Origin: JBBPYR01 sp038199755
GTDB taxonomy: Bacteria > Chloroflexota > Ktedonobacteria > Ktedonobacterales > Ktedonobacteraceae
Direction: 5' to 3'
Assembly: GCA_038199755.1 (NCBI GenBank)
Contig: JBBPYR010000049.1
Coordinates: 1 to 29,144, forward strand
Length of the DNA stretch: 29,144 nt
Shown here: positions 6,602 to 15,000 of the stretch, piece by piece
Layout: the number at the start of each line of letters is the position of its first letter
Position numbering within the stretch: the first letter of the stretch is position 1
Notes under the pieces: generated by a model
Told to the model about the DNA's origin: nothing
Seen by the model: the letters and a program-made list of their open reading frames with translations, nothing else
Databases searched by the model: none
Made by a program: the position numbers and the translations under genes

Positions 6602-8020
6602 CTATGCCTGTGTGACGGGGTCCTGTGTGATGCAGACGGTGACGACGCTGACATTGTCGCTGCCACCACGGTTGAGGGCGGCCTGGATGAGCTGGGTGCT
6701 CAGTTGTGAGGCGTGGGAGGCCGCGTTCTCGATAATCTGCTCTATATCCTCGTCATGCACCATTTCCCAGAGGCCATCGGAGCAGAGCAGGAGGATATCG
6801 CCCTCGTGCAGGGGAACTTTGAAGGCGTCAAGCTCGACATTGGGCCCATCACCCAGGCAGCGATAAATCTCGTTGCGTCTTGGGTGGGTGTACATCTCAG
6901 CGCGGGTAATGGCTCCCTCACGTACAAGATCGGCGACGAGCGAATGGTCATGTGTCACCTGCCGTAGCCCATCGGAGGGGCGATAGAGATAGGTGCGGCT
7001 GTCACCGACGTTGATGATATAGGCTGTCATGCCGAAGACGAGGGCGGCGGTGATGGTGGTTCCCATCATCTTTTGTTGCTCGCGTTGACGTTGATAGACC
7101 GCATGGTTTGCGCGATGAACGCTTTGCTGTAACAGGTCGGCACACTGTTTTTCTTCTCTGTGCTCACCCGAAAGAGCTGGAAGCAGGGTGTTACGCAGGC
7201 TTTCGACGGCGGTTCGGCTCGCCTCTTGCCCATTATGATGGCCACCCATGCCATCGGCGACGGCGAACACCCCCAGGAGAAGTGGTTCCACATCGGGTGC
7301 GTATTTGGCGTGTACGGCTAGGATGCTGTCCTCGTTGGGCTTGTGTTTACGCACGATACCTGGATCGGAAATGGCGGCGACGCGTAATTGTGTGACAAGG
7401 GTTTGTAGCGCGACGGCAGAGGTCGAGGCTGAAGTCGAGGGCGAGCCAAGCGGAGAGCCGTTGGGAATAGTTTCCTCGGCGGCGAGGTCAAACAACTGTA
7501 CGTTGTCGTCGTCCGCGAGGTCGATTGCAGCGTGTTGCTGGAAAGGAAACTGGTGTGCGTGAGGGCGAGCATGTGGGTCGTCACGGCTACTGCCGCTGCC
7601 ATGTAACCATTGGTTTGCGTATGCTTCGGCCTCACTTATGGGTAAGTCTGCTGCCTGTAGTTCCTGTAGTTCCTGTAGTTCCTGCAGTTCTGCTATTTCC
7701 TGGTCAAGCCGTTGTAGTTCCTGATGTTCTTGCCACCAGTGCAGGCCAGTACGAATAAGTATACCGATGAGTAGGCTCCACAGCAAAAAGAGTGAGAATG
7801 AGAGCAGCAATAGGCCAAGCAGTGGCGGGACAAGTGCGATGCCACGCATTTGCCAGAGCAGGGGCAGCGTGGGCAACACCTGTAGCAAAAAGAGCCACAG
7901 GCGCGGAGGAAAGCCATCTGCAAGCCTATAGAGCAACACCACACTGAGCAAGAGCATGATGGCCGTAGTTATTTTGTGCCAGCGAAAGTTTGAATAGGTT
8001 ATGTGCAATTGTTGAATCAT
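6602..8020 (-). CDS. Membrane-anchored PP2C-type Ser/Thr protein phosphatase
   Basis: The 472-aa protein has three hydrophobic N-terminal segments (about residues 17-34, 40-56, 61-90). A coiled coil follows with a (LQE)n run (about 111-121), then a linker and a complete PP2C domain (about 215-465). The metal-binding motifs are intact: NEDS, FAVADGMGGH, GTTITAALV, INVGDSRTYLYR, DHSLVADLVREG, LLLCSDGLWEMV and GGSDNVSVV. It should remove phosphate from Ser/Thr of proteins at the inner membrane face with Mn/Mg. The start ATG follows AGAGAGGAA. It is the last gene of the minus-strand operon that begins with speD, 42 bp after the lectin-fold gene. No Ser/Thr kinase is encoded in this window. It is paralogous to the soluble phosphatase at 24145-25104. 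Confidence 0.93.
   Translation of the reverse strand: MIQQLHITYSNFRWHKITTAIMLLLSVVLLYRLADGFPPRLWLFLLQVLPTLPLLWQMRGIALVPPLLGLLLLSFSLFLLWSLLIGILIRTGLHWWQEHQELQRLDQEIAELQELQELQELQAADLPISEAEAYANQWLHGSGSSRDDPHARPHAHQFPFQQHAAIDLADDDNVQLFDLAAEETIPNGSPLGSPSTSASTSAVALQTLVTQLRVAAISDPGIVRKHKPNEDSILAVHAKYAPDVEPLLLGVFAVADGMGGHHNGQEASRTAVESLRNTLLPALSGEHREEKQCADLLQQSVHRANHAVYQRQREQQKMMGTTITAALVFGMTAYIINVGDSRTYLYRPSDGLRQVTHDHSLVADLVREGAITRAEMYTHPRRNEIYRCLGDGPNVELDAFKVPLHEGDILLLCSDGLWEMVHDEDIEQIIENAASHASQLSTQLIQAALNRGGSDNVSVVTVCITQDPVTQA
7654..7689. repeat. 9-bp tandem repeat (four units) coding for Leu-Gln-Glu
   Basis: CCTGTAGTT occurs three times in a row (7654-7680), followed by CCTGCAGTT (7681-7689). On the coding strand it encodes an ELQ/LQE run in the phosphatase's coiled coil, so its length can vary in frame. 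Confidence 0.85.
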
Positions 8021-8062
8021 TATCTATTCCTCTCTATGAATTGATGATGAATTGATGACGAC

Positions 8063-8866
8063 TCACATGCCATTATTCACCGCAATTTCTGTGAATGAGG
8101 TTATTTTGATGACATCATTGAACAGGATGAGTACACGCACGCCGCCTTGACCTGTGCTCAGTGTGGCGTCTGTAGCACGAAGCAGCCAGTTTGCGGGTTC
8201 AGGGTTGGTGCTGACCCAGGCCTTGGCGAGCAGGTTGGTGCCGACGACGCGAAAACGGATACTGTAGAGCGTGTTGCCTTGGGCAGGAAAAGGTAGCACA
8301 CTGAGTACGGTGGAAACCGCGTTGATGCGCCTGACGATAACCAGGCTGGTGCCGTCGATGTAGGCTTTGTACCAATGGGTTTTGTCAGTCCAGCGTAGCA
8401 CTACACCGAAGTTGGCGGTGCCACCAAAATGACTGATCGAGCCGCTGATCAGGGCTTCGGCGTTGGGTAAGGTTGGGCCGAGGATAGCGTTCAAGGTGCC
8501 TTGTGTATGCGCAATGACGCCTGCCTTGGCGGTGATGGAGAAGGCGTTTTGTAGTTGCTGGCTATTGGCATCGCTGTGCCAACTGGTGCCGTCTGAAGCT
8601 GTTCCCCACAGTGCTTGATCCATGCGCTGAAACGAGTCCTGCGCTAGGACCACAGCGTTTGCCGCCATTGTTGGCTGTGGCTGAGGTGTAGTCGCGACCT
8701 TGATAGGTACTTGCCCTTTAGGAGTGGTCTGCGTCTTAGTAGTCTGCCCTCCTGTATTGCCAGAAGGAGAGAGCGTCAGGGCGTGTTGTATGCCACCCTC
8801 GAAGAGGCCTGTGAAGAGGCCCGCAACGGCGATGATGGCAGTGATGATAATAAGTGTGCGTTTCAT
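8063..8866 (-). CDS. Membrane-anchored protein with a concanavalin/LamG-like jelly-roll domain
   Basis: The 267-aa protein has an N-terminal hydrophobic segment (about residues 4-24) that acts as anchor or signal, without a clear lipobox. A Thr/Pro/Gln-rich extracellular linker follows (to about 72). The rest (DSFQRMDQALWGTASDGTSW ... NFGVVLRWTDKTHWYKAYID ... YSIRFRVVG ... AKAWV) has the beta-sandwich pattern of lectin/glucanase-like and DUF1080-like domains. No catalytic acid pair can be assigned, so carbohydrate binding is only a suggestion. The ATG follows AAGAGGAAAACA. The ribosome site overlaps the stop region of the upstream transporter gene (10-bp gap), which argues for co-translation in one operon. 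Confidence 0.75.
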   Translation of the reverse strand: MKRTLIIITAIIAVAGLFTGLFEGGIQHALTLSPSGNTGGQTTKTQTTPKGQVPIKVATTPQPQPTMAANAVVLAQDSFQRMDQALWGTASDGTSWHSDANSQQLQNAFSITAKAGVIAHTQGTLNAILGPTLPNAEALISGSISHFGGTANFGVVLRWTDKTHWYKAYIDGTSLVIVRRINAVSTVLSVLPFPAQGNTLYSIRFRVVGTNLLAKAWVSTNPEPANWLLRATDATLSTGQGGVRVLILFNDVIKITSFTEIAVNNGM

Positions 8867-8876
8867 TGTTTTCCTC

Positions 8877-10565
8877 TTAATCTAGGAACTCAGCGAGCTC
8901 TACACGCTCTACAGGTTGTTCTTGATAGTTGTGCGCTATCGTACTTTGTGAAAACATGCTAGCTATATTAGTTGCATTGCCGTCTTCTTCCAACCAAACG
9001 GGACCTTTACCAGCAAATTTGGCGTATTGTGGCATCTGCTCGCGTGCATCTGTTGGCGGTATAGGGGTATGCGTAGGGTGGCGTGTTGGAGGACGCATCG
9101 GTAGGGAAAGTTCGCGCAGGTCTTCTGTTGTGCGCACGCGGCTTTTTTGCGTGGTGGGCAGAGTCTCGATTGGCTGGTTGGCAAGGTTTGTGGTTAGCCA
9201 GATGGAGAGGTCTCTGGTAGCGCGTGCTGGCCGTGCGTCGAGTACTGGCCGTGTTGGGCGTTCGCATATGTCTTCGTCAATCCATTCGATAGCTCCCATG
9301 GCGTAGGAACTGCGCCCATGGTGAGTTGCGGCTGCTCCGGGTGTACTGGGTGTACTGGGTATACGGGCTATGTGCGTGCGGCGTAAATGGGCAGGGAGTG
9401 GCTCGGTGGTGGTGAAGACTGGCGAGCCAGGGTGTACATATGCTGCCGTATGTGCTGCAAAGGTAGCAGGTGAAGCAGCCATAGAGGTGGATGAGGTGAG
9501 GCGGAGACCTAGTAGTTTTGTTGTTTCTGCCGAGGGCGGTGCTGAGAATGCGGGGTGGGTGGAGTGGGCAGAGCGAGCTAAGGAGATAGAGGGCATTATC
9601 CCGGCTATAGCCGTCTCTGCCTTTGTGCTACTTGCACGTTTTTGCCAGAGGGTGCCGCTGGTATGGATGATAGCACCAGCTACTACTAGGATGCCGCCGA
9701 GGTAGCCGTTGAGGGGCAGCATCTCGTGCAGATAGAGCATGGCGATGATGGCACTGAAGACTGGCTCAAGGATGTAAATAAAGGATACGGTGACTGGCGA
9801 GGTGTGTTTTTGCATAAATACGGTCAGTAAGGTTGGCAGGAAGGTGCAGGCACCGGCAACGTAGAAAATGACCAGTCCATCCTTGGGCAGGCTCATGTGA
9901 ATGGCTTCCCAATCGCCGAAGAGGAGGGCGATCAGACAGGCCCACACTGCCATAGTGAGTAGTTCTATGCCGAAAAGCGTCAATTCTACATTTATCGTTT
10001 GTCGGTGATCCTTTGCGGGCGGCATCATCTTTGTTTGAAGAGAAGGGTGGGCGTCTTGTGGGTGATGATCTGAGAGGAAGACGTAGCCGGTGAAGAAGAG
10101 GCCACCGAGGAAGGCGATCAGGACGCCACGAATGCCGCCCATGGGGGAGTTCATGATGAGCAGTGTCACACCGATGGTGGAGAGCAGGCCCGCGCACCAG
10201 GTGGCTTTGGTGACTGGTTGGCGCAAGAAGACCCAGGCGATGAGAGCGGCCAGAAAGCCGTTTAGAGCGGGAAAGAAGGCCGTGCCCGTGGCGGTGGTGT
10301 ATTTGAGCGCGATGGCGATGGTGAAGAGAGCCAAGCTGAGGCAGCTTCCCAGTAGGAAACCTTGCTTGATGATCGACCAACGGATGGCTTTCCAGGTGAG
10401 CAGAATGATGCACAGACCAGCGGGCGCGAGTGTTGCGATCTCGAAGAACGTGAACATGATGGGGTCGATACGTTCCAATGCTTCTTTGGCAATGGCGTAA
10501 TAGGTTGCGAACAGGATGGTGTTGAGTAGGAACGCGAGGAATGCTACAACCTTCATGCTCTTCAT
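8877..10565 (-). CDS. EamA/DMT-family transporter with a 240-residue C-terminal tail
   Basis: Residues 1-315 form two EamA repeats (about 7-145 and 195-310) with ten hydrophobic helices. Typical pieces are ATYYAIAKEAL, ALNGFLAALIAWVFLRQPVT, and FIYILEPVFSAIIAMLYLHE-LPLNGYLGGILVVAG near the C-terminal end. This is the drug/metabolite transporter fold that moves small metabolites across the inner membrane; the substrate is unknown. The usual length is about 300 aa, and here 562. The extra tail is Ser/Thr/Pro/Ala-rich and likely disordered. It carries two similar acidic Trp motifs, IEWIDEDI and VWLEEDGN. The start ATG follows GAAGGA. It is 29 bp after the speD-like gene and 10 bp before the lectin-fold gene. 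Confidence 0.85.
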   Translation of the reverse strand: MKSMKVVAFLAFLLNTILFATYYAIAKEALERIDPIMFTFFEIATLAPAGLCIILLTWKAIRWSIIKQGFLLGSCLSLALFTIAIALKYTTATGTAFFPALNGFLAALIAWVFLRQPVTKATWCAGLLSTIGVTLLIMNSPMGGIRGVLIAFLGGLFFTGYVFLSDHHPQDAHPSLQTKMMPPAKDHRQTINVELTLFGIELLTMAVWACLIALLFGDWEAIHMSLPKDGLVIFYVAGACTFLPTLLTVFMQKHTSPVTVSFIYILEPVFSAIIAMLYLHEMLPLNGYLGGILVVAGAIIHTSGTLWQKRASSTKAETAIAGIMPSISLARSAHSTHPAFSAPPSAETTKLLGLRLTSSTSMAASPATFAAHTAAYVHPGSPVFTTTEPLPAHLRRTHIARIPSTPSTPGAAATHHGRSSYAMGAIEWIDEDICERPTRPVLDARPARATRDLSIWLTTNLANQPIETLPTTQKSRVRTTEDLRELSLPMRPPTRHPTHTPIPPTDAREQMPQYAKFAGKGPVWLEEDGNATNIASMFSQSTIAHNYQEQPVERVELAEFLD

Positions 10566-10594
10566 ATGTGAATCCTTCTAGCGTTATCGGGCGT

Positions 10595-10996
10595 TTATGC
10601 GCCTATCTGGTAACGAGCGGTGAAGTGACGTGTGGAGATACGCGGGGAACGTATAGCACGCTCTACGGTGTGTATCTCAATGTCGTTGGTGCGAAAGCGT
10701 GTGCTAGCGAAGGCTACAACGTCATCGACGCTAAAGTCTTCGCAAGAAAAGATATCCAGGTTGACCATGCCATAGGGTGGCCAGGCGTGCAGGCTGACGT
10801 GGCTGGTGGCAATGATGACGAAGCCAGAGTAGCCATCGTCGAGCGGATCGCTGGTCTTGATGTCGCGTAGCTCGACTGGGCTGACTTTCTCCATGCCGAT
10901 GAAAGCGGGATATTCGTCAAGGATACCCCGTAAGAACGCTTCATCCTGCAACAGAGCAGGGTTACAGTGGTAAAGGTCAAGCATGACATGGAGCAT
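10595..10996 (-). CDS. speD: S-adenosylmethionine decarboxylase-like proenzyme (SpeD family)
   Basis: The 133-aa length matches the prokaryotic SpeD proenzyme, which cuts itself to form a pyruvoyl cofactor and decarboxylates AdoMet for spermidine synthesis. The residues expected for processing and catalysis are present with class spacing: Ser65 in ATSHVSLHAWPPYG, His70 five residues on, and Cys85 in DIFSC fifteen after that. The N-terminal LDLYHCNPALLQDEAFLRG also fits. The residue before the processing serine is Thr, not the usual Glu. Other SpeD groups vary here too, so cleavage is still plausible. AGGAGG lies nine bases before the ATG. It is the first gene of a four-gene operon. No spermidine synthase gene (speE) is next to it, so substrate and product remain open. 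Confidence 0.82.
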   Translation of the reverse strand: MLHVMLDLYHCNPALLQDEAFLRGILDEYPAFIGMEKVSPVELRDIKTSDPLDDGYSGFVIIATSHVSLHAWPPYGMVNLDIFSCEDFSVDDVVAFASTRFRTNDIEIHTVERAIRSPRISTRHFTARYQIGA

Positions 10997-11029
10997 AGGG
11001 TTGATCCTCCTGGCTTTGACACGGTCATT

Positions 11030-11058
11030 ATGTTATTTAACGATAATTATTTTCTCAA
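11030..11058 (-). promoter_or_regulatory. Promoter candidate for the speD operon
   Basis: On the minus strand TTGAGA (11058-11053), a 17-bp spacer and TAACAT (11035-11030) fit a sigma-70 promoter moderately. It lies about 35 bases before the start codon in an AT-rich stretch. The rest of the gap up to 11233 shows nothing notable. Confidence 0.4.
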
Positions 11059-11233
11059 ATACGATAGCGTGTTTGTTAAAGTGTAAAGTATGAGGGGGCT
11101 GTAATGCAGGCTTTGATGTGCGGTTCACCGCATGGTGCCGCACACTTTTTAGAGGTCAAGGTCGCTCTAGTGGTGTGTAGTGAGAGTGAATTGAGGGAAG
11201 GACATCTCAAAATTTGGGGGCGTGCGCCATACC

Positions 11234-11359
11234 CGTAGGGGCGGGAGAGGACGCGGATGCGGGGTGAGGACCCTCTGGGTCGCCCGTGGGGTGGGGCAAA
11301 TGTTCTCCGAATGATACTGTATCCCCAACGCGGGCGCATCTTTGCATCCGCCTCTACGA
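11234..11359. repeat. REP copy A, downstream flank of the RAYT gene
   Basis: The core CGTAGGGGCGGG ... CCCTCTGGGTCGCCCG (11234-11286) matches copies B (11959-12011) and C (12823-12875) in opposite orientation. The far end (11320-11359) holds GTATCCCCAACGCGGGCGC and ends CCTCTACG, the inverse of GTAGAGGC, so the whole element is a large imperfect palindrome. Its right end overlaps the transposase stop codon. Confidence 0.75.
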
Positions 11360-11834
11360 ATTGGGGAGATTATTGTGTTTTAGGGCATCTTTGATGGGAT
11401 TGTTGAGAATGTACAATCGTCTTTGCTCTAGCTCAAAATCATTTCTGATAATGTGTTCTATATAACCTCTTTGCCAAAGTTTCTCTCCAGGAGTTTTTTG
11501 CATTTCTCTTAAGTGCTTAAGAATTGCCTTTGCGGTTAGTGATTTATAGGCATCGACGACATTACTTAGCGTTGGGTGACTCTCTATTTGAGGATGTAGC
11601 CATACAATAAAATGGATGTGATCGGGCATGATGACAAAACTATCGAGGGTTATGCTGGGAAAGTATTGTGGTAGTGAGTGCCATATGTTTTCGAGAATAG
11701 AGTGGATGTTGCTCTTGTCTAGCAGTTTTTGTCTGTTTTGTACACAGATTGTTACGAAATAGGCTCCTTCAGAGGAGTAGTTATATGAGGGTAGCCGTGT
11801 GGATTTCCTATGTGGGCGCGTCTTGTTCTTTCAT
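11354..11834 (-). pseudogene. REP-associated tyrosine transposase (RAYT, IS200-like Y1), 5' frameshift
   Basis: The minus-strand frame downstream of 11833 encodes a full RAYT-type Y1 transposase. Recognisable pieces are RPHRKSTRLPSYNYSSEGAY, FVTICVQNRQ, the HUH metal motif MPDHIHFIVW, and LWQRGYIEHIIRND...YILNNP with the candidate catalytic Tyr. Such enzymes act on single-stranded REP palindromes. The natural start is ATG at 11834, six bases after AGGAGA, but it reads ATGAAAGAACAAGAC and hits a TAG after eight codons. Removing one A gives MKNKTRPHRKST and a continuous 159-aa protein. An internal ATG at 11629 would lose about 70 N-terminal residues but keep HUH and Tyr. Inverted repeat copies A and B flank the gene. 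A palindrome TATAAGCCTTATA lies upstream (11871-11883). Confidence 0.85.
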
Positions 11835-11958
11835 TAAAGTTCTCCTGACTCAATAGGGATGAAATAGGTATATAAGCCTTATACATTTGTTTTCGATGGA
11901 GGCGGAAATGGTCTTGTGGGATAGGAAATGTGCCTTGATGGATATGGTATCCCTAACG

Positions 11959-12041
11959 CGGGCGACCCAGAGGGTCCCCACCCCGCGTCCGCGACCTCCC
12001 CCGCCCCTACGGATATCATGGGCGATCCAAAGGGTTACGGG
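11959..12041. repeat. REP copy B plus a degenerate half copy, upstream flank of the RAYT gene
   Basis: Read on the minus strand, CGTAGGGGCGGGGGAGG ... CCCTCTGGGTCGCCCG (12011-11959) is a close match to copies A and C. Directly before it, ACCCTTTGGATCGCCCATG (12034-12018) is a degenerate version of the repeat's ACCCTCTGGGTCGCCCG half. The TAA of the SARP regulator (12037-12035) adjoins and partly lies in this half copy. Confidence 0.75.
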
Positions 12042-15000
12042 CTGGAATGTTCCTGCACTAAAGCCAGGGCAGTTTCGCCTTTTTTGCGGGTTTCGGCGTC
12101 GAGTCCTTCTAGTTGGAGGGCGCGTTGGAGGGCGTGTTTGGCGTGGCTAAGATGGCGTATGTGTAGGTTGGGCTCCTGCTGCTGGATGGATGCGGTTGCC
12201 TGGGCTAGGCGGATGTTGCCGAGGGCGATCAAGGCAGCTCCGATACAGGGGTTGCTGTGCATGGCACGCCCGATACGCCACGCTTGCTTGATGCAGGTGG
12301 CGGCTTCGGAGAGCTTGCCTTGCGCTGATAATACGGAGGCGAGTCTGGCATTCCAGAGGCTGATATACTCGCGATCCTCGAAGCGCGTGGCGAGGGCCAA
12401 GCTTTTCTTGTACCAGTGTTCGGCTTCGCTATAATCGCCGGACGTGGTGGCTAGTTCCGCGAGATTGCTGAAGAGAACGGAGGTGAGTGGGCCGTCACCG
12501 AGGCGTTCCGCGAGGTTGAGGGCGCGGCGGAACGCGGCCTGGGCCGCTGCGTAATCGGCGTGTTTGAGGTAGACATAGCCGAGATTACAGCTGACATGAG
12601 CTATTTCGCGCTGCTGGTCATATTGTTCGTAAATGGCGAGTGCGGTGTTGAGGTGCTTCAAGGCTTCGTGGCGGTTGCCAACGCTATGGGCGATGCCGCC
12701 GATGAGGGCGTGGGTGCGCCCAATATCCACGGGGTCGCCTGCCAGCGTGCGTTGGATGCGCGTGATGGGCTTGGTGGCAACTGAAGCGTGCTCGGTGATG
12801 AACGATGAAGCATGCTCGGTAACGGGCGACCCAGAGGGTCCCCACCCTGCGTCCGCCACATCCCCCGCCCCTACTGAGAGGATGAGGGCTTGGAGTGCCG
12901 ACTGGTGGGCTTCTTCGTAGTGGCCCATTTGCCAGTAAAGGCTCCCTTGTTGGTAGCGGATGCGGGCGAGGGCAGGACCTGTGTTGATGCCTGCGCGTTG
13001 TAAGATTTGTTCGCCTTGGCTGCAACTTTGCTGGGCGTGTTCACTGTCGCCAGTGACACGCCATGTCCGCGCTATTTCTGCCCAGAGCAGTGCTTGTATT
13101 TGCGCTTCGAGTTGATAGGCAGCGTCGGTCGTGGTGCTGGTTGTGAGATGGGTGGCAATGGTGGATTGTTGCTGCCGAATGGCGAGCAGGTCTTCATAGA
13201 GACTGCGTGCTTCTGTGAAGTTGCCCTGCACCATCGCGCACTCGGCGAGGCGTTCCATGAAATAGGGCTGATCCGCTGTTGTGGCGTGTTCTACGGCGAG
13301 GCGATAGTAGCGTGCCGCTTCAGGATAGGCTGGTAGGGCATAGGCTTTGTCGCCGACCAGCTTGGCGTAGTAGACGATCTGCGACGACTCAGCTCCACCT
13401 TGCACGAGGTGATGTGTAATCATGGCGGCGAACTCTGCTTCGCGGTTGGAGTAGAGGCGTTGTAGGATGCTGGCCGCCCTCTGGTGTAGGCGTACGCGCC
13501 GTTGTGCGGAGACGCGTTCGTAGAGATGGCTGACCAGCAGTGGATGCCAAAAGGTGTAGGTGATGCGTGTGCCAACGCCCTCTTCGGTGAGCACGCCCGC
13601 TTGTAGGGCCTCTTCGAGCAGGTCGAGGATGGCGTCTTCATCGGCAAAGGTGCTGCTCGTCTCCATCGCACTGATGATAGGGAGTTCAAAGGAGCCGCCG
13701 AGAACGGAGGCGTTGCCCAGGAGTCGTTGACAGGCGTTGCTCAGGCGGCTCAGGCGCGATTCGAGCGTGTCGGCGATGGTTTGTGGCAGGGCGGCGGGCG
13801 AGTCGATGGTACGGGCGAGCTCTTCGGCAAAGAAGGGATTGCCCGCTGAGCGCGTTTGAATGGGTTGCACCATTGTTTCGGGTAGATCGGGCATGGCCGA
13901 GACGAGTAGGCCGATCTGTTCAGCGGTCAAGGGATTGACGTGCAGCGTGCTGATGGTGTGTTCACGCTGCATGTGAGAAATCAGGTTGTGCAGCGGGTGA
14001 TTGGTCGCTATTTCGTTGTCGCGGCAGGTGCCAAGCAGCAAGATGGGCTGGTTGTGGAGATGACGCGCTAGATAACCGAGCAATTCGCAACTACTGGTGT
14101 CTGCCCATTGGATATCGTCAAGCACGATCAGTAAGGGAGCATGCTTGCTAGCGTCTGTCAAGAGGGTACGTGTTGTCTCCCACAAGCGCAACTGCTCTTG
14201 CTCAAATGAGGTGGCGGCAGACGTACTCATGGGGAGCAGCGATTGTAGTTCGGGCAGGAGCACGCTGAGCGGCTGTAAGCGCGGAGACAGCGTGCTTTGG
14301 TTGAGCACTTTGCGCAGGACATCGATCCACGGACGGTAGGGTATACCGCTTTCCTGTCCATAGACACGGCTCCACAAGACGAACCAGCCGCGTCGCTGGG
14401 CCTCTCGACCCAGTTCTTCCGCGAGGCGGGTTTTGCCGATGCCAGCCTCACCCATCAGAAAGATGCATTGAGGACCACGTTGTGTATCAAGTGGCAGCAC
14501 TTGCTTTTCATGCTTGCTGTGTTCGGTTGTGAGTAACAGTGTGCGTAAGCTCTCCAACTCCTGTATGCGACCAACGAAAGGATTCTGGTGCGTGCGGCCA
14601 ATCGGTTGCGCTGCGGCAGCTTCAGCCGTTATGCTGGCGTGCAATTTAGCTGCTTGTGTTGCGGCTAATCCGGTGGGGGGAACCACCGTTGTTGCTAAGG
14701 TGGATGGTGCTACACCGCTAGGGTTGCCTGGATAGAGATACTCATCGCCGCTGCGCACTGCTTCGTAGAGGGCCTGCGTCTCGGCGGTTGGGGCTGCGTT
14801 ATGTTCGTGTTGTAAGGCAGTGGCAAAACGTTGATAGACGCGCAAGGCCTCGCCGCGCCGCTTGAGTTGTGCGAGGATGACGATCAGGCGTTGCACGGCT
14901 GCCTCACAGGTGGGATCGTAGGCCAGCAAGCGGTCGAGCACTTCGATTGCTCCATTGGAACCTGTCAGCAGGTGTTGCGTGACATACCGATCTGCCAGGG

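Noticed and set aside
9766..10413. A 215-aa minus-strand frame inside the EamA transporter gene
   Set aside because: It is a shifted frame of the transporter gene with His/Arg-rich random composition. The transporter frame has clear EamA repeats.
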